From positions 171,676-235,675 of the forward strand of contig PMYL01000019.1 of NCBI GenBank assembly GCA_003170825.1: a stretch of 64,000 nucleotides of DNA. Reading direction: 5' to 3'. The stretch's first letter is position 1. Every line of letters starts with the position of its first letter. This document shows positions 46,527 to 54,953 of this stretch, piece by piece. A program made the position numbers and the translations under genes. This stretch comes from Acidobacteriaceae bacterium (lineage in GTDB: Bacteria > Acidobacteriota > Terriglobia > Terriglobales > Acidobacteriaceae). Under the pieces are notes generated by a model. That model made no database searches, had not been told where the DNA came from, and saw only the letters and a list, made by a program, of their open reading frames with translations.

Positions 46527-46835
46527 TCAGGCTTCGACTGGGGCCTCGGCAGGGGCTTCGACCTGGGCCGCAACCGGGTCCGGAACTGAATCCGCGCCGG
46601 GGACTGGCGCCGGGTTCTTGGTCACCAGCTTCTCGACGATGGTGGAGAACTGCGCGCCCACGCCGCGCCAGTAGGCGATGCGCTCGTGCTTCAGATCGAC
46701 CGTGGCCGGGCTGGTACGGGGGTTGTAGGTTCCGACGACCTCGATGGAACGGCCATTGCGGGCGCGGTCCTTCTCGATGACCACGATGCGGTAGCAGGGC
46801 TGCTTGGGGGCGCCAAAACGCGCCAAACGAATCAT
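46527..46835 (-). CDS. rpsP: 30S ribosomal protein S16
   Basis: 102 residues from the ATG at 46835. MIRLARFGAPKQPCYRIVVIEKDRARNGRSIEVVGTYNP and DLKHERIAYWRGVGAQFSTIVEKLV are diagnostic of S16, an early assembly protein of the 30S. The last 20 residues are an Ala/Pro/Glu/Val extension (PVAAQVEAPAEAPVEA) absent from short S16 proteins. It heads the rpsP-khpA-rimM set; a 132-codon upstream extension is rejected since it has no S16 homology. Confidence 0.97.
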   Translation of the reverse strand: MIRLARFGAPKQPCYRIVVIEKDRARNGRSIEVVGTYNPRTSPATVDLKHERIAYWRGVGAQFSTIVEKLVTKNPAPVPGADSVPDPVAAQVEAPAEAPVEA

Positions 46836-47163
46836 CACCACGGCGATACGGTTCCTTTCAGATTCCAGTGCTCTGTTGCGGTTCTTCCACCCGACGGACA
46901 AATCCGCCGCAGCGGACGCGGGGACCCGGTCTTTGGGGCTTCCCGGCCAGCGGCAGCATGCTCTCAAGTGCGCACTGCCGAATCAACGGCAGGAAGGAGC
47001 GCCCATCCGCGCAGGACACAACACCTAAGTATCGCCGAAAATGGGTAGTTGAGGCAAATCAGCCTTCCCGCAGCCGGGAACAGAATGCGCAGCATCGGCC
47101 GTGGCTGTACCATGAACAAGAAATCGGCGATTCTTCGATTGTCCGCCGCGGAGCGCGCACACT
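46836..47163. other. Divergent intergenic region upstream of rpsP
   Basis: A 328-base stretch between rpsP (minus) and the esterase gene (plus). Only non-coding short frames are seen. It must hold the rpsP operon promoter and the esterase promoter; no box is clear enough to mark. Confidence 0.5.
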
Positions 47164-47889
47164 ATGGTTCGCGAGTATCACAAGGGGTATTCCAGCCGCC
47201 TGGGCCGGGAGATGGAGTTGCTCATCTTCGGCCACGCGGGGCTGCCCGTCCTGGTCTTTCCCACCTCCTGCGGGCGCTTCTTCGACTTTGAAGACCGGGG
47301 GATGATCGCCGCTCTGGCCGGCAAGATTGACGCCGGCCAGGTGCAGGTGTACTGCGTGGACTCGGTGGACATGGAGAGCTGGTACAACAGGCGCGTGGCC
47401 CCGCGCAGGCGCATCGCCCGCCACATGCAGTATGAGGATTACCTGCTCAGCGAGGTTGTGCCGCTGGTCCGGCTCAAGAATGGCGATCCGGGCCTGGTTC
47501 CTCAGAGGCTGGTCTCGCTCGGCTGCAGCTTTGGCGGCTACCACGCAGTCAACATCGCGCTGCGCCATCCCGACGTATTTACGGGATTTTTGTCCATGTC
47601 GGGGGCATTCGACCTCAAGAACTTTCTTCAGGGCTACTACGACCGGGACTGCTACTTCAACCTGCCGGCGGACTATCTGCCCAACCTCGGCGACCCCTGG
47701 TTTTTCGATCGCTATCGCCGCAATGCGTACGTGTTGGCCACGGGCTGGGACGATCAGTGCCTGGGCCAGAATCAGAATCTCGACCGGATACTGAGCTCCA
47801 AGGGCATTCTGCACAAGCTCTTTGTATGGGACTCCTATAACTCCCACGATTGGCCTACGTGGGAGCGGATGGTGCGGGAATATCTGTAA
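47164..47889 (+). CDS. Putative esterase (EsteraseD-like alpha/beta hydrolase)
   Basis: 241 residues, cytoplasmic. The alpha/beta fold has the nucleophile in GCSFGGYHAVNIAL (S122); a D in ATGWDDQC (near 200) and an H in NSHDWPTW (near 230) complete the triad. An oxyanion-type loop is VLVFPTSCGRFFDF. The pattern matches esterase D/antigen 85-like enzymes; a physiological substrate cannot be named. It stands 13 bases before the GT22-type gene, likely co-transcribed. Confidence 0.85.
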   Translation: MVREYHKGYSSRLGREMELLIFGHAGLPVLVFPTSCGRFFDFEDRGMIAALAGKIDAGQVQVYCVDSVDMESWYNRRVAPRRRIARHMQYEDYLLSEVVPLVRLKNGDPGLVPQRLVSLGCSFGGYHAVNIALRHPDVFTGFLSMSGAFDLKNFLQGYYDRDCYFNLPADYLPNLGDPWFFDRYRRNAYVLATGWDDQCLGQNQNLDRILSSKGILHKLFVWDSYNSHDWPTWERMVREYL

Positions 47890-47902
47890 GAGATCGGAGA
47901 TC

Positions 47903-49393
47903 ATGGAACAGGGAGCAGAGATCAGGGAACAGCCGGAAGCCATGAAATCGAGCCGTCCATACCAGGGAGCGCGTCTCAAAAGAATTGTTGCATGGATTGC
48001 CTTGCTGACGATTGCAATGGGACTTCGCGTCGGCCTGGCGATCCACTTTCCAACTGTTTTTCATCCAGACGAAATCTTTCAAACTCTGGAACCTGCGCAT
48101 CGGCTGGTTTATGACTACGGCGTGACCACATGGGAATGGAGGGTGGGAGTTCGTTCCTGGGTGTTTCCCGCATTTCTGGCCGGGGTGATGCGCGCCACCG
48201 GCTGGATGGGCTCCGGCGCCGCCGGCTACACTTACGGGATTATTGCCGTCTTATCGCTTGCCTCCTTGTCGGCAGTGTGGTTTGGCTTTGCCTGGGCCAA
48301 GCGCGCTAGCGGGATGGAAGCAGCGATCATCGCGGCGGGAGCTTGCTCCATTTATTTGGGGCTGGTCTACTTTGCGCCCAAGGCGCTGACCGAAGTGGCG
48401 GCCACCCACGTCTTGCTTCCAGGCCTGTATCTGGGCGTGTATGGAGATAGGAGCAACGAGAGGAAGCGGCTGTTTTTCGCGGGGATTCTCTGCGGCCTTG
48501 CGGCATCGCTGCGGATACAGCTAATCCCGGCTGTCGTCTTTGCCGCTATCTATTTTTGTTACCCCCGCTGGCGCCAAAGGGTTCCCGCCGTGGTTGCGGG
48601 GCTTTCGTTACCGATTTTGGCGTTCGGGCTGGTGGACAAGATTACCTGGTCTTACCCCTGGCAATCCTTCGTTCGCAACTTTCAGGTCAATGTCTTTGGA
48701 GGCCGGAGCCAGGAGTATGGGGTCCAGCCCTGGTACTGGTATCTGCTGGTGTTGATGGTCCTGCTCGGTCCCGCTGTTCTTTTCATCGTGCAGGGCGCGC
48801 TACGCAGTCCCTTCCTGGCCGCGGTCGTGCTTATTATTCTCGGTTCGCACTCCCTGCTTAGCCACAAGGAGGTTCGGTTTATGTATCCGATCCTCCCTCT
48901 GGCAATTACCCTGGCCTCGATCGGGTTCGTGGAATTTGCCACGCTTATAAGAACCAGCCCGAAGTTGGCGGAATTTTCGAAACCTGTTGCCGCCGCGGGT
49001 TTGCTTTTCTTCGTTCTTTCATCGGCGTTCGTCGCTTCAATGCTGCCCGGCTGGTGGAAAGCTCCCGGCGCTCAGCTCGCCCTGGATCAACTCAGCCGGG
49101 ATTCGACGCTCTGCGGCGTTGGCTTTTATGGGGTCAACTGGTGGGACATCAGCGGATATACCCACCTCCATCGCAATGTTCCAATTGTTCCTGTCATGGA
49201 CAGCGCCGGCCTTGTGAAAGAGGCTCCGGCTTTTAACGCTTTAATTGCGCACTATGCAATATCCGAGGCGCCCACGAGTTTCAAGAGGAGCGAATGTTGG
49301 AATGGGATTTGCGTGTATCGGCGCGCGGGCGCATGCATAGTGCCTCAACCGGAAGACACATTCGACGGGTATCTGCGAAGAACCGGAAATTGA
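47903..49393 (+). CDS. GT22-type (Alg9/PIG-B-like) dolichyl/polyprenyl-phosphate mannosyltransferase
   Basis: About 496 residues from the ATG at 47903 (GGAG upstream); ATG 47942 is an alternative. A polytopic membrane enzyme with about ten helices. The hallmark loop after helix 1 is HPDEIFQTLEPAHRLVYDYGVTTWEW...RSWVFPAFLAG, where the first D/E is the GT-C active-site acid; SHKEVRFMYPILP follows late in the protein. GT22 enzymes add mannose from a lipid-phosphate donor on the outer face. Context does not tell the acceptor. Confidence 0.88.
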   Translation: MEQGAEIREQPEAMKSSRPYQGARLKRIVAWIALLTIAMGLRVGLAIHFPTVFHPDEIFQTLEPAHRLVYDYGVTTWEWRVGVRSWVFPAFLAGVMRATGWMGSGAAGYTYGIIAVLSLASLSAVWFGFAWAKRASGMEAAIIAAGACSIYLGLVYFAPKALTEVAATHVLLPGLYLGVYGDRSNERKRLFFAGILCGLAASLRIQLIPAVVFAAIYFCYPRWRQRVPAVVAGLSLPILAFGLVDKITWSYPWQSFVRNFQVNVFGGRSQEYGVQPWYWYLLVLMVLLGPAVLFIVQGALRSPFLAAVVLIILGSHSLLSHKEVRFMYPILPLAITLASIGFVEFATLIRTSPKLAEFSKPVAAAGLLFFVLSSAFVASMLPGWWKAPGAQLALDQLSRDSTLCGVGFYGVNWWDISGYTHLHRNVPIVPVMDSAGLVKEAPAFNALIAHYAISEAPTSFKRSECWNGICVYRRAGACIVPQPEDTFDGYLRRTGN

Positions 49394-49414
49394 GAACCCT
49401 GAGGAGATCGGCCC

Positions 49415-49894
49415 ATGAGCACCCTCAACCCCTACGAAGGCTTTCTGGACGGACGGGCGCTGGAAACCATCCTTGCCGCGACCCCCGCGGAGATTGGCCG
49501 GCTGATTGAAGCGGCCGGCCCGGCGAAGGTTATGACCTCGCCCGCGCCCGGCAAATGGAGCGCGGCGGAGATTGTGTGCCACCTGGCCGACTGCGAGGTT
49601 GTGTTTGCGTTTCGCCTGCGCCAGACACTGGCGGAGGATGCGCCGACGATACAGCCCTTCGATCAGGAGAAGTGGGCGGCGACCTACCGCGGCGTGCCGG
49701 CGAGTCAGGCGCTGGACGTGTTTTCAGCGCTGCGCGGGTGGAATCTGCGGCTGATCGGCGGGGCTCTGCCAGCCGCAGCCGCCAGGCCGGTCATCCACCC
49801 CGAGCGGGGCACGATGACGTTTCTGACCCTTGTGGAGACCATGGCCGGGCACGACCTGAACCACCTGGGGCAGTTGCGGAGACTGGCGCAGTGA
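49415..49894 (+). CDS. DinB/YfiT-family protein
   Basis: 159 residues. Metal-ligand His residues of the DinB four-helix bundle are at CHLADCEVVFAFRLRQ near 57 and at the C-terminal AGHDLNHLGQLRRL near 145-155, a classic HxxxH pattern. SAAEIVCHLADCE is the helix-2 signature. Such proteins include mycothiol- or bacillithiol-dependent enzymes and stress proteins. Separate from the DinB-like gene at 39629, to which it is only distantly similar. Confidence 0.88.
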   Translation: MSTLNPYEGFLDGRALETILAATPAEIGRLIEAAGPAKVMTSPAPGKWSAAEIVCHLADCEVVFAFRLRQTLAEDAPTIQPFDQEKWAATYRGVPASQALDVFSALRGWNLRLIGGALPAAAARPVIHPERGTMTFLTLVETMAGHDLNHLGQLRRLAQ

Positions 49895-49929
49895 GCGGGA
49901 TCGCTTCCTGGCTGGGCTAGAGATTTGCT

Positions 49930-50045
49930 ATCCCAGGTCTCTCCGCCGCGGCGGACGAGACCCCCATTCGACTGCGCTCAGGGCGGGCTCTCCACCCCAC
50001 GGACGAAGACCTGTCCGTGGGGACCCCGGCTCTGGGGCACCCGGC
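49930..50045. repeat. Extended intergenic palindrome copy, TCCCAGGTCTC...GGCTCTGGGGCACCC
   Basis: Starts with TCCCAGGTCTC and a CCGCCGCGGCGG core, GAGAC, then CGACTGCGCTCAGGGCGGG, a second hairpin (CCCCACGGAC...GTCCGTGGGG) and GGCTCTGGGGCACCCGGC. Ends at the stop of the kinase-like gene. Confidence 0.6.
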
Positions 50046-50046
50046 G

Positions 50047-50682
50047 TTATCCCCTTGGTTCCGGTTCCTGACCGGTCATGGCGTGAAGAATGACGCGCGC
50101 GGCGGAATCCTCATCCTCGTGGGAGGAGATCATCAGGTCGTAGAGGTGGGGATTGGTCCAGCTCTTGCCAAAATACTGTTGCAGGTACCTGGCGCGCTCT
50201 TCATCCACGGCGCGGATGCGTTGCTCGGCGTTAGCGCCCTTCTCCAGGCGGTTGCGCAGGCGCAATATCCGCTCTTTGTACGGGGCGTAGACAAAGACGT
50301 GAAAGACGTCGGGCTTGTGCTGGAGGATGCACTGCGAGCCGCGGCCAACAATGACGCAGTTGCCCTCGGTATGCGCCTGTTCGACGATCTTCCGCGAGAG
50401 TTTTACCGTCTGCTCGGCATCGAAGACGGAGTCTTCGCCGAGTTCGAGGCCGGCGGCCAGGGCGGCCGAGCGCATGGCCTGCTGGTTGATGCGGCGCAGC
50501 CATGAGTCCACGTGCTCATCGTAGTGGCGGACCACGTTGGCATCGACGTGGGCCGCGTAGGCGATGGCGTCGATGATGTCGCGGTCCAGCAACTTCCAGC
50601 CGAGCCACCCGGCAATGGTTTGCGCGATTCGCCCTCCGCCGCTGCCGAACTCCCTGTTGACTGTCAATGCCCGGTATTTCAT
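50047..50682 (-). CDS. Cytidylate-kinase-like P-loop protein
   Basis: 211 residues from the ATG at 50682, supported by AAGGGGG upstream; the frame is open much further, but the added part is antisense to the ATP-grasp gene. YRALTVNREFGSGGGRIAQTIAGWLGWKLLDRDIIDAIA is the Cytidylate_kin2 N-terminus with a Gly-rich P-loop-like stretch near 13-20; CVIVGRGSQCIL and RYLQQYFGKSWTNPHLYDLMIS follow the pattern. These proteins are related to CMP kinase, but the reaction of this subfamily is not established. Divergent from the ATP-grasp gene. Confidence 0.85.
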   Translation of the reverse strand: MKYRALTVNREFGSGGGRIAQTIAGWLGWKLLDRDIIDAIAYAAHVDANVVRHYDEHVDSWLRRINQQAMRSAALAAGLELGEDSVFDAEQTVKLSRKIVEQAHTEGNCVIVGRGSQCILQHKPDVFHVFVYAPYKERILRLRNRLEKGANAEQRIRAVDEERARYLQQYFGKSWTNPHLYDLMISSHEDEDSAARVILHAMTGQEPEPRG

Positions 50683-51015
50683 GCTTGCCCCCTTACAACC
50701 GATTCCTGTCGAGCGGCCTGGGGTGCACGGACTTCTGCCGGCTACGCCTGCCCCACGGTCCGTTCCAGATCTACGCCTGCGGTTGCCGATTATAGCGCAC
50801 GGGCATTGCGGGGCCGGTGAGCCGTGTTGCATGCTCGAAAAAAGACATGCGCGGGGGCCGTGGGTTGTTCCGAGTGGAGAACGGCATGCCAGGGAAACTC
50901 GAGGGCCACTCCCGCCCGAGCGGCTCGATAAGGATATGCCGTACACTGTATGCGTGCAACCACGCGGCGGCGCACCCCGCGCGCAGGCCGCTCGATCCAC
51001 AGGAGGCAATGCGAC
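50683..51015. other. Divergent intergenic region between kinase-like and ATP-grasp genes
   Basis: A 333-base stretch with no supported coding. It must contain two outward promoters. The last bases hold AGGAGG, the ribosome-binding site of the ATP-grasp gene. No other structure stood out. Confidence 0.4.
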
Positions 51016-52305
51016 ATGAAAAAGATCGGCATCCTGTTCGGCATGGAGAACAGCTTCCCCGGCGCACTGGTGGAGCACATCAATGGCCGGAATCTTGACG
51101 GCATACGGGCCGAGTTTGTTGAAACCGGCGCCGTGTATCTCGACAATCCGGACAAGACCCCCCGCTACGCGGTGATCGTGGACCGCATCTCCCACGACAT
51201 TCCTTTTTATCGCGCTTATCTGAAGCACGCGGCGATCAACGGAACGGCGATTATCAACAATCCGTTCTGGTGGTCGGCGGACGACAAGTTCTTCAATTGC
51301 ACGCTGGCCGCGAAGCTGGGCGTGGCCGTGCCTGCGACCGTGATCCTGCCGCACAAGCTGCACCCGGAGGGGACTACGGACAGGTCGATGCGCAACCTGG
51401 AATATCCGCTGGATTGGGACGCGGTGTTTGCGTATGTGGGCGAGCACGGCTTCCTGAAGCCCGTGAATGGCGGCGGCTGGCGCGACGTGCACCATGTGCA
51501 CAATCGCGAGGAGTTCTTTCGCGCCTACGACCAGTCCCGCGACCTGTGCATGATGTACCAGAAGGCCGTGGATTTCACCGAGTACTTCCGCTGCTACGTG
51601 GTGGGGCAGAAGAAGGTCCGCATCATGCCCTACGACCCGCGCAGGCCGCACGCGGATCGGTATATTCAGAAGCCGCCACGCTCCAAAAAGAAGCTGCTCA
51701 AGCGCATCGAGCAGGACGCGCTCATACTCTGCCGCGCGCTGGGTTACGACCTGAACACGGTGGAGTTTGCGGTCGAGGACGGGATTCCGTTCGCGATCGA
51801 CTTCATGAACCCGGCGCCGGACGCGGACCTGCACTCCGTGGGGCAGGCTAACTTCGACTGGATCGTGAGGGAAGTGGCGGATCTGGCGATTGCCAAGGCA
51901 AAGAAGGCGCCGCATGTGCCGGAGTTGCGCTGGTCGGCGTTTCTGGGGGCAGAGTCGGCTGCGGCCAAGGCCGCGAAGAAGAAGCCCGCAGCCAAGAAGA
52001 AGGCCAAAGCGGCCAGGCTCAAGGCGAAGACGGTCAGCGAGACAGCAGAAGCCGTCGCGGAAGCAGAGGCCGTCGAACAGGCGGAAGCCGACGAGATAGC
52101 AGAGGCTATTGAGCCGGCAGAAGTGGTCAAGCCGGTAGAGGCCGCAGAAGCTCAAGAAACGATCGAGACCGCGAAGGCCATTGAGCCGGCAGAGGCCGTG
52201 GAGGAAGCGCAAGCCGCCGAGATAGCAGAGGCTATTGAGCCGGCAGAAGCGGTCGAAACCGAAGAGACCGCCGAAAAGGCCGCCTCCGCCCAATCCGAGC
52301 TGTAG
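51016..52305 (+). CDS. ATP-grasp (RimK/glutathione-synthase-like) ligase with a repetitive charged tail
   Basis: 429 residues from the ATG at 51016, with GGAGG upstream. The N-terminal pre-ATP-grasp domain starts MKKIGILFGMENSFPGALVEHIN. The ATP-grasp core (about 90-310) includes FLKPVNGGGWRDV, MMYQKAVDFTEYFRCYVVGQKKVRIMPYDPR and VEDGIPFAIDFMNPAPDADLHS, giving a Lys and the E/N metal ligands. From about 320 a Lys/Ala block (KAAKKKPAAKKKAK) and then repeats of an AEAIEPAEAVE-like unit occupy 100 residues. Ligases of this kind join acids to amino groups; substrate unknown. The tail looks disordered and might bind nucleic acid or protein. Confidence 0.8.
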   Translation: MKKIGILFGMENSFPGALVEHINGRNLDGIRAEFVETGAVYLDNPDKTPRYAVIVDRISHDIPFYRAYLKHAAINGTAIINNPFWWSADDKFFNCTLAAKLGVAVPATVILPHKLHPEGTTDRSMRNLEYPLDWDAVFAYVGEHGFLKPVNGGGWRDVHHVHNREEFFRAYDQSRDLCMMYQKAVDFTEYFRCYVVGQKKVRIMPYDPRRPHADRYIQKPPRSKKKLLKRIEQDALILCRALGYDLNTVEFAVEDGIPFAIDFMNPAPDADLHSVGQANFDWIVREVADLAIAKAKKAPHVPELRWSAFLGAESAAAKAAKKKPAAKKKAKAARLKAKTVSETAEAVAEAEAVEQAEADEIAEAIEPAEVVKPVEAAEAQETIETAKAIEPAEAVEEAQAAEIAEAIEPAEAVETEETAEKAASAQSEL

Positions 52306-52322
52306 ACTGGAAATCTCGCCCT

Positions 52323-52772
52323 TCACGGCCGCAGAATCAGCAACGCATCCCGTTCCGCGCTTCCCTCTGGAGCCAGCGACTGTGTCCGATAGTCGAAGGT
52401 TACGAAGCAACCCTTGTGATGTACGGCCATGGTCAGGAGATAGGCGTCAGTGATCTGGTTTGGACCTTTGATGCGGCTGCCTAATCTCAGGTCCATCTCC
52501 GCCAACGAGAGCGAATCCTGCCAGAATGAATGATTGGGGCTGCCTTCGGTATGTTTGCGCAGAATCTTGATCGCCTCGGCCCATCCTGGCGCATTGGGGG
52601 AGAATGATAGGTTGGTCAATATCCGCAAGAATCCCATTTCTGTAACCGGGCAAGTGGCCCACGGCTCTTGACGGTGTTTGAACATCCAAGCCTGTGCAGC
52701 CTTGTGGGCTTCGTGTGCCGGCCACAGCCAGGCCAGCAATACGTTCACGTCCAGCAGCCAGGCTTTGCTCAA
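52323..52772 (-). CDS. vapC: VapC-type PIN-domain toxin (second module)
   Basis: 149 residues. The acidic site is complete: D8 (WLLDVNVLLA), E45 (CPVTEMGFLRIL), D109 (QITDAYLLTMA) and D127 (VTFDYRT). The sequence, with WLWPAHEAHKAAQAWM, fits the larger VapC subgroup. The gene overlaps the antitoxin by four bases. Distinct from the vapC at 4954 by sequence and by the antitoxin type. Confidence 0.9.
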   Translation of the reverse strand: MSKAWLLDVNVLLAWLWPAHEAHKAAQAWMFKHRQEPWATCPVTEMGFLRILTNLSFSPNAPGWAEAIKILRKHTEGSPNHSFWQDSLSLAEMDLRLGSRIKGPNQITDAYLLTMAVHHKGCFVTFDYRTQSLAPEGSAERDALLILRP

Positions 52773-52993
52773 AGCTCGTCCTCAAGGCGCAGCGTGTGCT
52801 CCAACGTCACAATCGGACTGTCGTCGGGTACATCGAAAACCTCAAAGCCATTTTCGATGCGGGTTCCGAGCGGCTTGTTCAGAGCTTGGTTGAGCAAGTA
52901 GCTAGCGGCCTCTCCGGCTGGCATGGAACGGGCCGCGGCATACTGCTTGACCTGCTCGAGAACATCGTCGTTGATGTTGAGGGTTGTTCTCAT
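52769..52993 (-). CDS. vapB: VapB-type ribbon-helix-helix antitoxin (second module)
   Basis: 74 residues. MRTTLNINDDVLEQVKQYAAARSMPAGEAASYLLNQAL is an RHH DNA-binding fold; the C-terminus (DSPIVTLEHTLRLEDEL) is the toxin-binding part. It is coupled to vapC by a four-base overlap, and an inverted-repeat operator lies just upstream. Confidence 0.9.
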   Translation of the reverse strand: MRTTLNINDDVLEQVKQYAAARSMPAGEAASYLLNQALNKPLGTRIENGFEVFDVPDDSPIVTLEHTLRLEDEL

Positions 52994-53029
52994 TTGCTTG
53001 GACTCCCAACGTGCATCAATAGTTTAGCA

Positions 53030-53075
53030 TGATGCGCATGAAAGAAATGCGCATCAAATGTGGGAAATGATGCGC
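53030..53075. promoter_or_regulatory. VapBC operator: inverted TGATGCGCAT repeat plus a third copy
   Basis: TGATGCGCAT (53030-53039) and its exact reverse complement ATGCGCATCA (53047-53056) are separated by seven bases; TGATGCGC recurs at 53068-53075. The array starts 37 bases from the vapB start. The symmetry and multiple copies fit cooperative binding of the VapBC complex. Confidence 0.7.
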
Positions 53076-53142
53076 GTTTGCCGGATGCCGCACCTGCGGT
53101 TCCTTGCAGCCAATCCGCCTGCCGCGCATCTAAGTTGGTGAT

Positions 53143-54120
53143 ATGACTAACGCTGCCTCTCATTCCCTTCGCACCCTAGGCAACTCCGATCTTCAACTCA
53201 CGCCCATTGGCTTTGGCGCCTGGGCCATCGGCGGGGGCAACTGGGAGTTCGCCTGGGGCCCCCAGGACGACAACGAATCCATTGCCGCCATCCATCGCGC
53301 ACTCGATCTGGGCGTCAACTGGATCGATACGGCAGCCATCTATGGGCTGGGCCACTCGGAAGAGGTGGTTGGCCGCGCGCTGAAGACGACCACGCACAAG
53401 CCGCTGGTCTTTACCAAGTGCTCGATGCGTTGGCACAAGGACCGCTCCATCTACCGCTCGCTCAAGGCGGACTCACTGGCGGAGGAGTTGGAGGGCTCGC
53501 TCAGGCGGCTGGGGGTGGAGACGATCGACCTCTACCAGATTCATTGGCCCGACCCGGAGGCGGAGATCGAAGAGGGCTGGGAGGCGCTGGCGCGTTTCCG
53601 CGAGCAGGGCAAGATCCGCTGGATCGGCGTCTCCAATTTTACGGTCGAGCAGATGGAGCGGGCGCGGAAGATTGCGCCCATCACCAGCCTGCAGCCGCCC
53701 TACTCGATGCTGCGCCGGGCCGCCGAGAAGGAGCTTCTGCCCTTTGCGCAGGCCAACGGCATCGGGGTCATCAACTACTCGCCCATGGTCTCCGGCCTGC
53801 TGACCGGCATGATGACCGCCGAGCGCATCGCGGCTTTTCCGGCCGACGACTGGCGCCGGCGCGCGGCGGAGTTCAATGAACCGCGGCTCGGCCGCAACCT
53901 CCGGCTGGTGGAACTGCTGCGGGAGATCGGCAACGGGCACGGGGTGAGCCCCGGCGTGGTGGCCGTGGCCTGGACGCTGCATCACCCGGGCATAACCGCC
54001 GCCATCGTGGGCGGGCGCAGCGGGCAGCAGGTTGAGGGGCTGGCTCCGGCGCTCAATTTCAGGCTCAGCGAGGACGAGTACGGGCGGATCAACGGATTTC
54101 TTGCTTCCAGCCCGGCCTGA
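53143..54120 (+). CDS. Aldo/keto reductase
   Basis: 325 residues. The AKR TIM-barrel tetrad is visible: D (NWIDTAAIYG, near 63), Y68 (AAIYGLG), K (VFTKCSMRW, near 92) and H (YQIHWPD, near 130). SNFTVEQMERA and YSPMVSGLLTG are the usual AKR strands, with NADPH contact residues at AIVGGRSGQQV near 285. Members reduce aldehydes and ketones; which one is unclear. A terminator hairpin follows. Confidence 0.93.
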   Translation: MTNAASHSLRTLGNSDLQLTPIGFGAWAIGGGNWEFAWGPQDDNESIAAIHRALDLGVNWIDTAAIYGLGHSEEVVGRALKTTTHKPLVFTKCSMRWHKDRSIYRSLKADSLAEELEGSLRRLGVETIDLYQIHWPDPEAEIEEGWEALARFREQGKIRWIGVSNFTVEQMERARKIAPITSLQPPYSMLRRAAEKELLPFAQANGIGVINYSPMVSGLLTGMMTAERIAAFPADDWRRRAAEFNEPRLGRNLRLVELLREIGNGHGVSPGVVAVAWTLHHPGITAAIVGGRSGQQVEGLAPALNFRLSEDEYGRINGFLASSPA

Positions 54121-54142
54121 AACCGGTTCGCCCCCGCAAACA

Positions 54143-54169
54143 AAGACCCCGGCCGAGGCCGGGGTTCTT
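54143..54169. terminator. Terminator after the aldo/keto reductase gene
   Basis: GACCCCGGCC and GGCCGGGGTT pair around GA; the stem sits 22 bases past the stop and also lies 22 bases past the convergent minus-strand gene, so it may serve both. Confidence 0.75.
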
Positions 54170-54190
54170 GCGCTGGGGGAGGAAACTGGA

Positions 54191-54709
54191 CTACATTGCC
54201 GCCACAAAATCGGGAACGATGAGGGCTGCATGATCCTGTAGCAACTGGGTAATGCGGGCGGCCATGCCGGTGTACATCAAAGCGGCGCGAAAGGCATTGA
54301 CGCGGACGCCTTCGCCGGCCTGTGAGAAAGCATACTGGGCCAAGGCCATGAGAACGTACACGCGAATCTGCATGGCGTCACTGCGCAGAGTTGCCAGAAG
54401 CACGCAGTCCACGGTGTCGGAATTTCTGGCGGCATAGTCGGCCATTTCGAGCATGACGCGCGCGTTCTGGTATATCACCCACAGGCCCCTGGGACCCTCC
54501 ATGCGCTCCCAGGCGTCATCGGGAGTCGCGCTAAGCCCTTCTTTCCAGAGGAAATGATCGCTCAGTTCGCGGGCGCTCCATTCGGGACGCAACCGTGCCA
54601 GGAGGGAGTCCCACGATTGCGCATTGCGGCGGCGCACACCACTGCGCCAGCGGCCCAGGCAAAGCGCCACCACCGCAATCACCGCAATTTGGAGCAAAAG
54701 TAAAATCAT
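54191..54709 (-). CDS. Hypothetical single-pass membrane protein
   Basis: 172 residues. The N-terminus MILLLLQIAVIAVVALCLGRWRSGVRRR is one membrane helix followed by a positive stop-transfer. The cytoplasmic part is helical and rich in small residues (LLATLRSDAMQIRVYVLMALAQYAF), with WERMEGPRGLWVIYQNARVMLEMADYAAR as the most distinctive segment. No family recognised. It is upstream of a decayed paralogue region on the same strand. Confidence 0.75.
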   Translation of the reverse strand: MILLLLQIAVIAVVALCLGRWRSGVRRRNAQSWDSLLARLRPEWSARELSDHFLWKEGLSATPDDAWERMEGPRGLWVIYQNARVMLEMADYAARNSDTVDCVLLATLRSDAMQIRVYVLMALAQYAFSQAGEGVRVNAFRAALMYTGMAARITQLLQDHAALIVPDFVAAM

Positions 54710-54718
54710 TGGTGACCC

Positions 54719-54907
54719 TTACGCGGGATTTGGTAACCATAAAATCGGCCAGAGCAACCCGGTTGGTTTTACCGCTCCTGCTAATAGTAACAGAAAATTT
54801 TGCATTTGTGGAGAAAAATCTTGCCGCTCGGCCTCTTTTTGTGCAAAAAGGATACCCAATAGTTCAGTGCACTTAAGTAACCTGCGCTCCCCAGTTGATC
54901 CAGCCAA
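54719..54907 (-). pseudogene. Remnant of a tandem paralogue of the membrane protein at 54954
   Basis: The reading GILFAQKEAERQDFSPQMQN and FLLLLAGA matches SFATKETERREFTPQMQSFL and LAMAGA at the C-terminus of the neighbouring 274-residue protein (codons about 220-255). Only this C-terminal block survives, followed by unrelated residues; the rest of the copy is gone. Confidence 0.65.
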
Positions 54908-54953
54908 TGTTATTGCGGGCTGCTCAAGCAGTCAAGCGATCGAACCGGCAACG

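Noticed and set aside
50683..52410. Long minus-strand extension of the cytidylate-kinase-like reading frame
   Set aside because: It is antisense to the ATP-grasp gene, is repetitive Leu/Gly/Arg-rich, and a good start with a ribosome-binding site exists at 50682.
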